64,000 nucleotides of DNA from DATNPX01 sp036702975 (GCA_036702975.1 DATNPX010000056.1:1-64000); one strand, 5' to 3'; shown: positions 9,274 through 18,989, counted from the stretch's first letter. The notes: generated by a model not told the origin, from the letters alone. Translations and numbers: made by a program.

Positions 9274-10674
9274 CTATCCGAGCGCAAGGCCGCCAGTCGA
9301 TGTCTCTTTGTATTTTTGATGCATGTCGAGCCCGGTTTGCTTCATGACGTTCAATGCTTTGTCGAGACTGACGAGGTGCTCGCCGTCACACGCCAACGCT
9401 AAACTTGCTGCGTTCAAGGCTTTGACGGCACCCATGGCATTCCGTTCGATGCAGGGCACTTGGACCAGACCCATGATTGGATCGCAGGTCATTCCGAGGT
9501 GATGCTCGATCCCTATCTCTGCTGCTTGTTCGATTTGGTTCGCGGTGCCGCCGAGCATGGCGGTGGCACCGGCTGCAGCCATCGCGCACGAAGTTCCAAC
9601 TTCTCCTTGGCAGCCGACTTCCGCACCACTGATAGAGGCATGTGTTTTGACTAATGCTCCTACCACCGATGCCACCATAAGACCATTCTGCAGAGTCTCT
9701 TCACTAAGATTCTTCGACTCTTTTAGTGTACGCCAGACGGCCGGTATCAGTCCTGACGAGCCATTGGTCGGTGCGGTGACGACTCGACCGCCTGCTGCGT
9801 TCTCTTCATTAACAGCCATTGCATATATGGACGGGCTCAAATCTCCACCCGTCCATGCCATTGTTTTTCCGGCTTTCATCTGCTCGTATAGCTTCTTCGC
9901 TCGTCGACGAACATTCAGTCCACCCGGCAATATCCCTTCGTGTTTGAGCCCGTTTTCGATGCATTCTTCAAAAACTCTCAAGATGTTCGAGAGTTTTTCT
10001 CGTAGATCTCTTTCAGAGCGACCGCGCGCTTCTTCGTTTGCGACCACGATTTTCCAGGGAGCTAGATCGTTTGTCTTGCACTGCTCGACAAACTCTGCCG
10101 CGGAGTTGAAGGGATACGGAACTTTTTTGAGCGTGTCTTCTGATGCACTTGCCCTCGGTTTCCCTGTCTCGGGATCTGCTGGCTCGACGAATCCGCCACC
10201 GACTGAAAACCAAGTTTGAGCACAAACTACTCGGTTGCCATCATAGATAAAGAATCTCATCGTATTTGGATGTGGCAATGTTGATCCATCGAGAGTCCAA
10301 CCTAGCCATTTGATGTCAGTCGACGGTTTGAACTGGAGCGTTTTGTTGTCGAATTTTAGAGTTGAATCGCTCTCGAGCTCAGGCATAATCGACCAAACAG
10401 TCTCGGGTTGCGCTGTGCGCGGATGCAATCCTGCCAGCCCAGCGCAAACAGCACCGTCGGTTGCGTGACCTTTCCCTGTCGCCGATAGGCTGCCGTAGAG
10501 CTCAACTTCCACGCGCAGTTTCTGGGTTTCCTGAGTGTTGGCGATGAAGCTCGAAGAATACTTTCGGAACTCCAGCGCAGCCAGCATCGGACCAACAGTA
10601 TGCGAACTTGAAGGACCGACCCCGATCTTGAACATATCGAGAGGTCCCAGCTGATCGGCACGCAATGGATTCAT
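9274..10674 (-). CDS. sdaA: L-serine ammonia-lyase, iron-sulfur type, single chain
   Basis: A 466-residue enzyme that converts L-serine to pyruvate and ammonia with a 4Fe-4S cluster. The N-terminal signature GVGPSSSHTVGPM and the cysteine-bearing segments GCQGEVGTSCAM and MTCDPIMGLVQVPCIERNAMG are those of the single-chain SdaA/SdaB family, and the length is typical. The alpha and beta domains are fused, as in Proteobacteria, rather than split as in Bacillus. It has no signal peptide and is cytosolic. The TonB-like gene ends 37 bases away and is convergent. It feeds amino-acid carbon into pyruvate, which fits the pyruvate-type dehydrogenase genes at the right end of the window. Confidence 0.96.
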   Translation of the reverse strand: MNPLRADQLGPLDMFKIGVGPSSSHTVGPMLAALEFRKYSSSFIANTQETQKLRVEVELYGSLSATGKGHATDGAVCAGLAGLHPRTAQPETVWSIMPELESDSTLKFDNKTLQFKPSTDIKWLGWTLDGSTLPHPNTMRFFIYDGNRVVCAQTWFSVGGGFVEPADPETGKPRASASEDTLKKVPYPFNSAAEFVEQCKTNDLAPWKIVVANEEARGRSERDLREKLSNILRVFEECIENGLKHEGILPGGLNVRRRAKKLYEQMKAGKTMAWTGGDLSPSIYAMAVNEENAAGGRVVTAPTNGSSGLIPAVWRTLKESKNLSEETLQNGLMVASVVGALVKTHASISGAEVGCQGEVGTSCAMAAAGATAMLGGTANQIEQAAEIGIEHHLGMTCDPIMGLVQVPCIERNAMGAVKALNAASLALACDGEHLVSLDKALNVMKQTGLDMHQKYKETSTGGLALG

Positions 10675-10907
10675 AATTTTGTGTCCGCCTGCAAAGTTTA
10701 GAGCCGACGTATAAAGCTCTTTTGAGAATGGACTACTGAAAAGCGCATCCTAGCACAATCTTAGGCTATTTGTCCTTTAAGCGGATTGATGATTTTTTCT
10801 GATTTTTCTTACTGCTTTTCACTGTTTTCTGCACAATCGGAGTAAATAAATTGGTATCCTTTGCTCTTGCATAAGCGCCATGTTTAGTCATACACAACAG
10901 GGATCGC

Positions 10908-11609
10908 ATGAAAATTTTAAAGCCTCTCTTTCCGCCGGCGATTGTTCTATTGATAAGCGGTTGCTCCCAAGGGGGAAGCGACGCGATTCAGGGATCAGGC
11001 AAGATAATAACTGACAAGAGAGATGGGCTTGCCGCCTTTAAAACAGCGGTTCTTGGTGGTGCAGCCCAATACAAAATCTCAAAAGCCGGCACTTGTTCTG
11101 TGGAGATTATCGGTGACGATAACATCACACCGCATGTTCGTACTTCCGTTGAAAACGGCGAGCTCTCGGTCAGCTTAAGCAGTGCCGTGAATGGTGCCGA
11201 GAAGAAAGATTCCGACCACATCAGCGTCTCACCAAGCAAAGAGCTGGTAATCAATATCGCCGCGCCTGAAATTGACTCCGTCATCTTTTCTGGAGCTGGA
11301 GGCGTCCAAATTGAGAATGTGAAGGCTGACAAGTTCTCATTGACAATCTCTGGCGCCGGCAACGTTACAACGAGCGGTGAAGCTAAGGATGCCTCCATTA
11401 CAATCAGCGGCGCCGGCAACGCAAAAATGAACGGATTGAAGGTGCAAAACGCCAAGGTATCGATTACCGGTACTGGAGATGCAGAAGTCGACGTTAAGGA
11501 CTCTATCGAATCTACAATCTCGGGTGTTGGTCATGTTTTGGTCAAAGGTCATCCGCCTAAAGTGAAAAACTCCGTCACCGGTGTAGGCGACGTTCAAATG
11601 CTGAACTAG
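10908..11609 (+). CDS. DUF2807 (head-GIN domain) lipoprotein
   Basis: A 233-residue protein with a clear lipoprotein signal (MKILKPL...LLISGC, lipobox ISGC, Cys about 19). The remainder is a repetitive right-handed beta-helix-like domain with recurring SGAG(N/G)V units (IFSGAGGVQIENV, TISGAGNVTTSGEA, TISGAGNAKMNGL, ITGTGDAEV, SGVGHVLV, TGVGDVQ). That is the signature of DUF2807, also called the putative auto-transporter adhesin head GIN domain. A surface or periplasmic structural role is likely; the family has no known enzymatic activity. It stands alone between convergent and codirectional neighbours. Confidence 0.9.
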   Translation: MKILKPLFPPAIVLLISGCSQGGSDAIQGSGKIITDKRDGLAAFKTAVLGGAAQYKISKAGTCSVEIIGDDNITPHVRTSVENGELSVSLSSAVNGAEKKDSDHISVSPSKELVINIAAPEIDSVIFSGAGGVQIENVKADKFSLTISGAGNVTTSGEAKDASITISGAGNAKMNGLKVQNAKVSITGTGDAEVDVKDSIESTISGVGHVLVKGHPPKVKNSVTGVGDVQMLN

Positions 11610-11718
11610 TTCAAGAATAATTGCACAGCTGAATGTTTCCAAGATGCGCCTGTCTGGCGATAGTGGGATCGTGGCGGCGTTTGATCTGGTATAAAGGCAG
11701 TCTTACGGAGGACTGACC

Positions 11719-12354
11719 ATGATTACACTGGCACCGGAAGGAATTGACGAATACGCGGTCTCGAAGTCTGAGCCAACTCAAGCTTTATTGGACGAGTTGA
11801 TGAGCGAGACCAAACAAAAAATGTCCCTATGGCAGATGGTGTGCGGTCCATTAGAGGGGCGCTTTCTCAAAATAATGGTTCTGCTCACGCAAGCCACTCG
11901 TGTTTTGGAAATAGGTACTTTTACAGGATACTCCGCTTTGTCTATGGCTGAGGCGCTTCCGGAAAACGGACGTTTGACAACGTTGGATATTGATCCGCAA
12001 GCTGTTGCCTTCGCAAAAAAGTATTTTGAACGTAGCGAGCATGGACGAAAAATTAGCGTTGTGCAGGGACCGGCACTGGAGTCATTAAAATCTTTGCCGG
12101 GTCCATTCGACATGGCGTTCATTGATGCCGACAAAGTCAATTATCCAAACTACTACGAAGCGGTGCTGCCGAAAATCAAGCAGGGCGGAATTATTATTGT
12201 CGACAATGTGCTTTGGGGCGGCGCAGTCTTGAATCCTCAAACAGCAGATGACAGGGCGATAACCGAATTAAATGACATCATCGCCAAAGATGATCGGGTC
12301 GACCGGGTGTTGTTGACGATTAGGGATGGGGTTTTTCTTGTTCGCAAAAGGTGA
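11719..12354 (+). CDS. Class I SAM-dependent O-methyltransferase (CCoAOMT-like)
   Basis: A 211-residue member of the small cation-dependent O-methyltransferases (caffeoyl-CoA OMT family, Pfam Methyltransf_3). It shows the SAM-binding motif VLEIGTFTGYSALSMAEAL, the acidic loop LTTLDIDP, and the metal and catalytic segment AFIDADKVNYPNYYE..LP..KQGGIIIVDNVLWGG. Ribosome site GGAGG at 11707-11711 supports the ATG at 11719. These enzymes methylate catechol-type hydroxyls; the substrate here cannot be deduced. No biosynthetic genes lie next to it. Confidence 0.93.
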   Translation: MITLAPEGIDEYAVSKSEPTQALLDELMSETKQKMSLWQMVCGPLEGRFLKIMVLLTQATRVLEIGTFTGYSALSMAEALPENGRLTTLDIDPQAVAFAKKYFERSEHGRKISVVQGPALESLKSLPGPFDMAFIDADKVNYPNYYEAVLPKIKQGGIIIVDNVLWGGAVLNPQTADDRAITELNDIIAKDDRVDRVLLTIRDGVFLVRKR

Positions 12355-12455
12355 TTTTTGCCCGGTTAGATATTTTCGTTTTTTTCTCAAAATGCCTTCA
12401 AGGCATATTTCAAGCGTTTTTCAGGTGAACTAAAAGCACAAGTACGGAGTTGTCA

Positions 12456-13874
12456 GTGAATTCAAGTGTATCTTTGGACCAAGTCAAAAAAATCCGCGTG
12501 GTTGATGCTCTCAAGAAAGAGAATGTTGGACTGCGAGTGAAGATTTGCGGTTGGGTGCGTACTCGTCGTGACTCAAAAGCTGGCTTCTCTTTCTTGGAAG
12601 TAAACGACGGTTCGCTCCTGAAAAACGTGCAGGTGCTTGCGGAAAATACACTGCCGAACTACGAATCAGAAGTGCTGAAGATAGGCATCGGTAGTAGCGT
12701 CGAAATTGTCGGCACGATTGTCGAATCTCCTGGCCAGGGACAGACGACCGAGGTTAAGGCTGAATCGGTCAAGGTTTTCGGTTTTGCAGATCCGGCGACC
12801 TATCCATTGCAAAAGAAAGGAACTTCCATGGAGTTTCTGCGAACGATTGCACACCTGCGTCCACGCACCAACACATTTGGTGCCGTAGCCAGAGTTCGGC
12901 ATGAAATTTGCCGGTCTATTCACAACTTCTTCGCTTCTCGCGGTTTTGTCTATGTGCACACACCAATCATCACTGCAAGCGACTGTGAAGGCGCCGGTCA
13001 GATGTTTCAGGTGACGACTTTAAACCTTGAGAATCCGCCTCGCAAAGATGGTAAGGTCGATTTTGAAGAAGACTTCTTCGGGAAGCCAACCAGCCTCACA
13101 GTCAGCGGACAATTGAACGCTGAAATCTATGCAACAGCGTTGACTAACGTTTACACATTTGGACCGACGTTCCGCGCAGAGAACTCGAATACATCGAGAC
13201 ATCTAGCGGAATTCTGGATGGTCGAACCTGAAATGGCTTTCTGCGACCTTGAAGGAAATATGGATGTTGCTGAATCGTTTCTGAAGACGATATTCTCCGA
13301 TGTGCTGACCAATTGCGCCTCAGATATGCAGTTCTTCAATGAAAGAATCGACAAAACCGTCATTGAGACGCTGACGAATATAGTGAACAGCGACTTCGCT
13401 CGTATTACTTATACAGAAGCCGTCGACATTCTGCTTAAGTGTGGAGAGAACTTTGAGTTCCCCGTCAAATGGGGAATCGACCTTCAATCAGAACATGAAC
13501 GTTACTTGAGCGAAACAAAATTCAAGAAACCAGTTATCGTTTCTGATTATCCGAAGGACATCAAGGCGTTTTACATGCGGCTCAACGAAGACGGTAAGAC
13601 TGTTAGAGCGATGGACGTGCTTGTGCCCAAAGTTGGGGAGATCATTGGGGGCAGCCAACGTGAGGAGCGCGTTGACGAACTGGAACAACGGATGAAGGAT
13701 ACTGGTCTCAATCCTGAGGATTATTGGTGGTATCTGGATTTGAGACGATTCGGAACTGTTCCGCACTCAGGATTCGGGCTTGGACTTGAAAGAACTGTCC
13801 AATTCGTGACAGGCATGGCAAACATAAGAGATGTTATTCCGTTCCCGCGCACACCGAAGAGTGTTGAGTTTTAG
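12456..13874 (+). CDS. asnS: Asparaginyl-tRNA synthetase
   Basis: A class II aminoacyl-tRNA synthetase that charges tRNA-Asn. It has an N-terminal OB-fold anticodon-binding domain (VKICGWVRTRRDSKAGFSFLEVNDGS), class II motif 2 (FRAENSNTSRHLAEFWMVEPEMAF) and motif 3 (GFGLGLERTVQFVTG.NIRDVIPFPR). The length of about 472 residues is typical. I prefer the GTG at 12456, because GGAG at 12446-12449 is six bases upstream; the frame can also begin at TTG 12450. AsnRS implies direct tRNA-Asn charging, although an additional GatCAB route cannot be excluded from this window. Confidence 0.97.
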   Translation: MNSSVSLDQVKKIRVVDALKKENVGLRVKICGWVRTRRDSKAGFSFLEVNDGSLLKNVQVLAENTLPNYESEVLKIGIGSSVEIVGTIVESPGQGQTTEVKAESVKVFGFADPATYPLQKKGTSMEFLRTIAHLRPRTNTFGAVARVRHEICRSIHNFFASRGFVYVHTPIITASDCEGAGQMFQVTTLNLENPPRKDGKVDFEEDFFGKPTSLTVSGQLNAEIYATALTNVYTFGPTFRAENSNTSRHLAEFWMVEPEMAFCDLEGNMDVAESFLKTIFSDVLTNCASDMQFFNERIDKTVIETLTNIVNSDFARITYTEAVDILLKCGENFEFPVKWGIDLQSEHERYLSETKFKKPVIVSDYPKDIKAFYMRLNEDGKTVRAMDVLVPKVGEIIGGSQREERVDELEQRMKDTGLNPEDYWWYLDLRRFGTVPHSGFGLGLERTVQFVTGMANIRDVIPFPRTPKSVEF

Positions 13875-13948
13875 CACCGAGCGCGCTGGCCTCTGACCGA
13901 TTGCCGATTCTCTTCAGAAAGAGTTCCGGTAAAGGATGCCGAGAATGA

Positions 13949-14140
13949 TTAGTTGGCGACATTGCGTTTCATCGTCAGCACCATCGGTGGCAGTTCAACC
14001 AGATTGCCTTCCTTGCTTCGTTCCAGAGTTTCGGCTACATACATAATTTGTGAGGCTAAGTCCAAATAGCCCAGTTTAATAGCCTTAAGAGCGGCAGATC
14101 TCAATGCCTCGATTGATTTTTGCTTTTCTTGCTCGGTCAT
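13949..14140 (-). CDS. Small helical cytoplasmic protein of unknown function
   Basis: A 63-residue protein with a charged, mostly helical sequence (EKQKSIEALRSAALKAIKLGYLDLASQIMYVAETLER) and no membrane segment or signal. The start at 14140 has AGGA-rich sequence just upstream on its strand, which makes it more credible than a chance frame. It is codirectional with mltG and could be transcribed independently. No family is recognised. Confidence 0.55.
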   Translation of the reverse strand: MTEQEKQKSIEALRSAALKAIKLGYLDLASQIMYVAETLERSKEGNLVELPPMVLTMKRNVAN

Positions 14141-14223
14141 TTCCTGTTCCTCTGTTCGGACAGGACGAAAGTCATCTATTTAAGGTTGCAACGTTTTAAT
14201 GAGCAGCAAAATACTGTCAATTT

Positions 14224-15303
14224 TCAATGCCCAGCGCGTACCGCATGTGCGTTTTGGGAGTCGCGTTTTTTCTCCCAATCGCGCAGTGCCTGCACGCCTC
14301 TCTCGAAGTCTGCCTCCGTGCTGTAGAAATTGTGAGAACCACTATTGTCATCAGGATTGCGAACGTAGTAGATGTAGTTCGTATACGCCGGTTTCAGCGC
14401 CGCTTTCAACGAAAGCAAGCCGGGACACCCAACTGGTCCAATTGGCAATCCAACAATTTTACGTGTGTTATAGGGGCTGACGCGGTCGATATCAGATTGA
14501 TAAACCTTGCCGTCGTTGCGCCACTTACCTGCTATTTTCGCGGCATAGACGATTGTAGAATCCATTCCGAGCGGCATCTTCTTGCTTAGGCGGTTGTAAA
14601 TGACGGATGCGATGATTGGACGCTCTTCTTTCTTCTTCGCTTCTGTTTCGACAATTGAGGCGATAGTCACGATGTCGTGAACTGACATTGATTGGACTGC
14701 AAACAACGGTTTTAGTTCTTTTTGCCAAACATCTTTGAATTGTGTCGTCATCTGCGCAATTACATCTTTGGGCGTATTGTTCGACAAGAGAAAGTAGGTG
14801 TTCGGAAACATATAACCTTCGAGGCTAGTTGCGCTGGGGTCCAAATCTTTTATCGCGCTTGTGTCCGAGATCAAATGCAAAACTTCCTCAGTCGATCTCA
14901 ATTTTAAGGTCGGGATCTTCTGCATAGCACTGGCAATGTCCCATCGATTCCAGCCTTCGACAACGGTAAGCTTAAGCGCTCCTTGCTCACCAGACTCTAA
15001 TTTTTGCAAGACTTCTTTCGGTGAGATGGGTGAATCAAAGACATAATCTCCTGCTTTCAACACAGCGCCGGAATGCGAAAGCCGAATGTACAACTTGAGT
15101 GGTAGTGCGTGTTTTACTACACCCTTCGATTCCAATAGTGTGCAGATGGAGTCAGGAGTAGAGCCAGCAGGAACATTGATAATCTGTCCTGCCGCAGTGT
15201 GGGGAACACTAGTCTCAATCTCGCTTGAGAACATGAAGTAAGCGATGCCAAGCCCGATCGCTCCGACTAGAAGCAGTGCAATGATGATTTTTAGAAAACG
15301 CAT
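14224..15303 (-). CDS. mltG: Endolytic murein transglycosylase MltG
   Basis: A 359-residue YceG-like protein that cleaves nascent glycan strands and sets their length. An N-terminal membrane helix (about 4-25) anchors it, and the LysM-like and catalytic domains follow. The catalytic glutamate is E219 in IASIVETEA, followed by the conserved RPIIASVIYNRL, MPLGMDSTIVYA, SPYNTR and GLPIGPVGCPGLLSLKAAL segments. It lies 73 bases downstream of the RlpA-type gene on the same strand, so the two cell-wall enzymes may be cotranscribed; a CTCTGA...TCAGAG hairpin occurs in that gap. Confidence 0.95.
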   Translation of the reverse strand: MRFLKIIIALLLVGAIGLGIAYFMFSSEIETSVPHTAAGQIINVPAGSTPDSICTLLESKGVVKHALPLKLYIRLSHSGAVLKAGDYVFDSPISPKEVLQKLESGEQGALKLTVVEGWNRWDIASAMQKIPTLKLRSTEEVLHLISDTSAIKDLDPSATSLEGYMFPNTYFLLSNNTPKDVIAQMTTQFKDVWQKELKPLFAVQSMSVHDIVTIASIVETEAKKKEERPIIASVIYNRLSKKMPLGMDSTIVYAAKIAGKWRNDGKVYQSDIDRVSPYNTRKIVGLPIGPVGCPGLLSLKAALKPAYTNYIYYVRNPDDNSGSHNFYSTEADFERGVQALRDWEKKRDSQNAHAVRAGH

Positions 15304-15376
15304 TCGCTAGCTAGTCCCGTTCTCTGAGCGGTATCGGTTCGTTCAGAGCTAGTCTTTGTGTCACCAAACTCTTGTG

Positions 15377-16396
15377 TCACGGATTTTCAACAAGGTAGCA
15401 ATCTACCATTCGTGATTTCGCCGTGATTAAGCCTAGTTCTTTAGCCGCCGCCTCAGACAAGTCGATGACCCTGGATGGCGTGAAAGGCCCCCTGTCATTT
15501 ACCGTCACTACACAGGCTTTGCCAGTGTGGCGATTGACGACTTTCAATTTTGTGCCGAACGGCAGTGTGCGATGCGCGGCTGTAAATTTCTCTTTGTCGT
15601 GGATCTGTCCTGATGCCGTTTTTAAGCCGTGGAAACGACGAGCATAGAAGTCGGCGACGCCTGAACAGTGTGGCTTTATTGCTACCTTTACCGACCCGGG
15701 ATCTATCGCTTCGACTTTTTTCGTTGACGTGCCGGCGTTGTCGCTATCCTGCGAGCGGCTTGGGGTGGCTATGGCTGACTCGGTGACTGCTTCCGCCGGT
15801 GCTTGATCGGGGTCTTGTCCAGCTTTTTGTATTTGTGTCTGTACCTGGGCTTTGCTAGCTTTCGCGGACTTAGCTGATTCTCGTTTCGCTTGCGTGGCAA
15901 ATTTTTCGGCTGTTTGGGAGACTGGCTCGTCGGACAGCCAATTGAACTCCTGCACATGCGCCGTTGATTTGGTCGGTTGCGCACGTTGTGCCGGCTCTGG
16001 ACTTTTTAGCTGCCTCTCGAATTCGACAACATTGTTTTGCTTGCCCTTCAAATCGTTATCTGTCGGGCTATAAATACTAGCTCTATTGCTTGTGTTAGTG
16101 CTAGTTGCAGTCGATGCGCTTCTGACCGGTGTGGCAGTCTTTTTTACTGGATTTTTTTGTGAGCTACTCGATTCGAGATTGGCCGGTAACGGGCGCAGTT
16201 CTAATTTGCCGCAAATCGGACCTTGTTTCTGAATTATTATTGGCACCTCGACTGCTTCTACAGCTTCGAGGTCGGCTGATGGCGACTGGCTCATGGCCTC
16301 AGTCTGCGAAAAGAAAAGGAGCGAAAGTGAAAACGACGCCGCACCATATATAGTGGCGAGAGCTTTGCGCTGTTTCCTATTTCTCAGTTCGCTCAT
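15377..16396 (-). CDS. rlpA: RlpA-type protein with double-psi beta-barrel domain
   Basis: A 339-residue exported protein with an N-terminal hydrophobic segment (about 15-32), a long Ala/Ser/Thr/Gln-rich linker (about 40-240) and a C-terminal RlpA-like double-psi beta-barrel (GVADFYARRFHGLKTASG...AHRTLPFGTKLKV..VTVNDRGPF...IDLSEAAAKELGL). In Pseudomonas, RlpA is a lytic transglycosylase for denuded septal glycans; other family members may only bind. There is no SPOR domain, and no typical lipobox was seen. The MltG gene follows on the same strand, suggesting a shared role in wall remodelling. Confidence 0.9.
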   Translation of the reverse strand: MSELRNRKQRKALATIYGAASFSLSLLFFSQTEAMSQSPSADLEAVEAVEVPIIIQKQGPICGKLELRPLPANLESSSSQKNPVKKTATPVRSASTATSTNTSNRASIYSPTDNDLKGKQNNVVEFERQLKSPEPAQRAQPTKSTAHVQEFNWLSDEPVSQTAEKFATQAKRESAKSAKASKAQVQTQIQKAGQDPDQAPAEAVTESAIATPSRSQDSDNAGTSTKKVEAIDPGSVKVAIKPHCSGVADFYARRFHGLKTASGQIHDKEKFTAAHRTLPFGTKLKVVNRHTGKACVVTVNDRGPFTPSRVIDLSEAAAKELGLITAKSRMVDCYLVENP

Positions 16397-16498
16397 AGTA
16401 AAGCGTAGCCGCTTGTTTCAGCTTTGTGGAGCGAATATATTGCACCTTTTTACAAAGATCTGACAGAGGATATTTTTAACCTTCTTGAAACAGGCAGT

Positions 16499-16518
16499 AT
16501 CCCCCAGCCCGCGGGGAT
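16499..16518 (-). terminator. GC-rich hairpin downstream of the MFS gene (possible terminator)
   Basis: ATCCCC (16499-16504) and GGGGAT (16513-16518) form a short stem just past the stop of the MFS transporter gene on its strand. No good T run follows, so termination is uncertain. Confidence 0.3.
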
Positions 16519-16528
16519 TCTCCGTCGA

Positions 16529-17896
16529 TTAACCGGCGACTGGCTTACTTGGCGGAGCTGCTTTAGAAATTACTTGGTCTGGATCCTGAAAAAAGGCGAC
16601 TAAGATGACTGAACTTAATGCGAAGAAGATGAGCAGCCCGAAAGCGGGGGCGAAACTGTGGAATCTATCTACCAGAACGCCCGTTAATACTGGCGCGCCC
16701 ATGCTGGCCAGGCTCGAGAACATGGTCATAAGTCCCTGACTGGTTGCAACTCGGTCTTTCGCCAGGTCGCAATTGATTGAATAGTAAGCAGCGTTCGGCA
16801 TAAGTCCGAAGCCGAGTCCCAGAGATACCATCACCATTCCGACGCTGAGCGAAGGCTTGAAGAGCATTGGCAAAAGGCACAATGCCGAGAGTAGTTGACT
16901 TAACCAGATTAAGTGGCAACGTGACTTTCGCACGCTGCCAGTGCTCTGATAGATGCGGTCCGAGGCGTAACCACCGACTGCCAGCAGTACTGCTGCCGTA
17001 GCCCAGGGAATCATCAAAAATTTCCCTGCCGAATCTAGCGGCATTCCGTACTCGTGTTCTACAAATCCTGGCAGCCACGTGACGGCAAAGAACAGCAAAT
17101 AGCCGAAACAAAAGAATGCATAGTTATTGATCATCAATGACTTATTAGTGAGCAGACTTTTGACGCTGCTCTCATTGCCTACGCAGCCGTGGTTTCGCAG
17201 TTCCTCTCGACTTTTATCCCGTGTATCAGTCGTCCCGGAACGTATGTAGAGTAGTTCGTCCTCCGATACCTGTTTGCTCTGCTCCGGAAAATCGCGAAAC
17301 GCAAGTAGCCATATGAGCGCCCACACAATACCGACAGAACCAAGAACAACGAACATCGCCCGCCAACCTAGATGAATGATCAGCTGCGATATTAAAGGTG
17401 CGCCGATAACAGAAGACAGTGGAACTGCCAGAAGCCCGAAAGCGGCTGCGCGGGCACGCTCATTTGGAGGCAGCCAGTCTCCGCAGACGCGAGCCAGTGA
17501 TGGAAAATGGGGACCTTCGGCTAATCCGAGTGACGAGCGCAATATTATGAACGTCCCTAAACCCGAGGCCACAGCTAAAAGTGCGGTGATCAAGCTCCAG
17601 GCGGTAGCAGCTAGTGCCCAAATCTTACGCGCGCCAAAGCGGTCTGAGAGGATGCCACCGCCGATTGTCATGAAAGCATAGCCAAAGCCGAATGCGCCGC
17701 CAATTAAGCCGAATGACTTGTCATCCAGGTGAAATTCCTGCTTGATTGGACCTATGGCATAGGAAATCGCCGAGCGGTCCAAGTAATTGATCAAGGTGAT
17801 TAGAAACGCCAGTCCGATTATCAGCCAGCGGTAGTTTTGCTTTGGTTTGGGTGCGGTATTTGCTGACGCGGCGTCTTCCGCCGAGGCGATGAGCAT
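16529..17896 (-). CDS. MFS transporter, anion:cation symporter (ACS) type
   Basis: A 455-residue major facilitator protein with about 12 hydrophobic helices. The N-terminal signature (LINYLDRSAISYAIGPI..EF, then GGGILSDRFGARKIW between helices 2 and 3) is that of the ACS subfamily, which carries organic anions such as hexuronates, glucarate or phthalates together with protons. The start at 17896 is supported by GGAG eight bases upstream. It is divergent from the CpxP/Spy-like gene. The exact substrate cannot be told from sequence, and no matching catabolic genes are adjacent. Confidence 0.88.
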   Translation of the reverse strand: MLIASAEDAASANTAPKPKQNYRWLIIGLAFLITLINYLDRSAISYAIGPIKQEFHLDDKSFGLIGGAFGFGYAFMTIGGGILSDRFGARKIWALAATAWSLITALLAVASGLGTFIILRSSLGLAEGPHFPSLARVCGDWLPPNERARAAAFGLLAVPLSSVIGAPLISQLIIHLGWRAMFVVLGSVGIVWALIWLLAFRDFPEQSKQVSEDELLYIRSGTTDTRDKSREELRNHGCVGNESSVKSLLTNKSLMINNYAFFCFGYLLFFAVTWLPGFVEHEYGMPLDSAGKFLMIPWATAAVLLAVGGYASDRIYQSTGSVRKSRCHLIWLSQLLSALCLLPMLFKPSLSVGMVMVSLGLGFGLMPNAAYYSINCDLAKDRVATSQGLMTMFSSLASMGAPVLTGVLVDRFHSFAPAFGLLIFFALSSVILVAFFQDPDQVISKAAPPSKPVAG

Positions 17897-18147
17897 TTGT
17901 CGGACTCCAGGAAGGCAGAGCTATAAATATCTCACGCCCTCCTTCGATCCTTTGACATTTCTTGAAATTTCTGTGCCTGCCGACCTTTTTCTTTCATTAA
18001 GCAAACAACAAAAAATTTTTTCTCGAAATTTTGAACTTTTCGGCCGGTTTGTACGTATTAACAGTTGAACCCTGTTTGAAGCCGACAACTCGAGACCTCG
18101 CGGCTGAGTTGGCATACATGGAGCGTATCTGCTCGGGAGAATTCAAG

Positions 18148-18780
18148 ATGAAATTTAGAAGGATATTGGTAAGCGCGGTAGCCCCCTTTGTAGTTGCGAT
18201 GCCAGCCATGGCGGCCGAACAAACGGCGTCCATCTCTTATGAAGACCTGGATACCGAGTTCCTAGCAGCCTTGCCGCCGTCGTCTGAGAGTATGGCTATG
18301 GCCCCGTCGGTAGATGCACCGACAGAAGGAGAAGCGACAATTGCAGTCGGCGTTCAAGGACCAGGCGGACACGAAGCCGGGCCTGAATGCGGGCACGAAC
18401 ATGGACGCCACCATCATGGTCCGCTCAGCGCCCTCAAGGGCAATCTAGCATTGAGCGATGACCAGTATGAAAAACTGTACTCGCTACGCAACCAATTCCT
18501 AGACCAAGTGGCTGCCAAAGCCGTTGAACTTGGCACCTTGCATAGAAAGATGAAAGACGCGCTTACAAGCCCGAATTTAGATGCGAAAGCAGTCGCCGAT
18601 ATGGGTGCTCGTATCAATACCCTCAAGAGCGACATTGCCGCGGCCAAGCTCAATCGCCTCATCGCTTCGGCACAGGTGCTGACTCCCGAGCAGCGCAAAG
18701 CGATTCACGACCAGATGGTTCACCACTCGGTTGAATCATTTGGCGAAATGGGTCACGGGATGCATCATCATCATCACTAG
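18148..18780 (+). CDS. Histidine-rich periplasmic CpxP/Spy-like protein
   Basis: About 210 residues. The Met at 18148 begins a classic signal peptide (MKFRRILVSAVAPFVV..PAMAA), so I reject the longer frame from 18031. The mature protein has a His-rich linker (GPECGHEHGRHHHG), a helical hairpin domain with SDDQYEKLYSLRNQF and a LTPEQR motif, as in CpxP/Spy/heavy-metal-resistance (LTxxQ) proteins, and a tail ending in five histidines. Family members are periplasmic chaperones or metal-responsive sensors' partners. The His clusters suggest binding of a soft metal such as Zn, Ni or Cu (inference). A strong terminator follows. Confidence 0.82.
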   Translation: MKFRRILVSAVAPFVVAMPAMAAEQTASISYEDLDTEFLAALPPSSESMAMAPSVDAPTEGEATIAVGVQGPGGHEAGPECGHEHGRHHHGPLSALKGNLALSDDQYEKLYSLRNQFLDQVAAKAVELGTLHRKMKDALTSPNLDAKAVADMGARINTLKSDIAAAKLNRLIASAQVLTPEQRKAIHDQMVHHSVESFGEMGHGMHHHHH

Positions 18781-18830
18781 GCTGGACGAGTCTTCCAGGC
18801 AGTCAGCTGTTTAGATTTGTTCGAAGGCAA

Positions 18831-18862
18831 AAAAGGAGTTGGTCCCCGCCAACTCCTTTTAA
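18831..18862 (+). terminator. Intrinsic terminator after the His-rich gene
   Basis: AAAAGGAGTTGG (18831-18842), a six-base loop and CCAACTCCTTTT (18849-18860) form a perfect 12-bp stem ending in a T run. It is symmetric enough to stop transcription in either direction. Confidence 0.88.
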
Positions 18863-18989
18863 TTATTAGCTTTCAATTGAAACATGAAACTCTAGGTGTA
18901 CTTCAGTGAAAGCTGTTTGAACCCCGCCTAATTATTCTTATTGCTGAGTGTTATCATCATGGGAATAGCTTGACTTCGGGATTGTGCTT

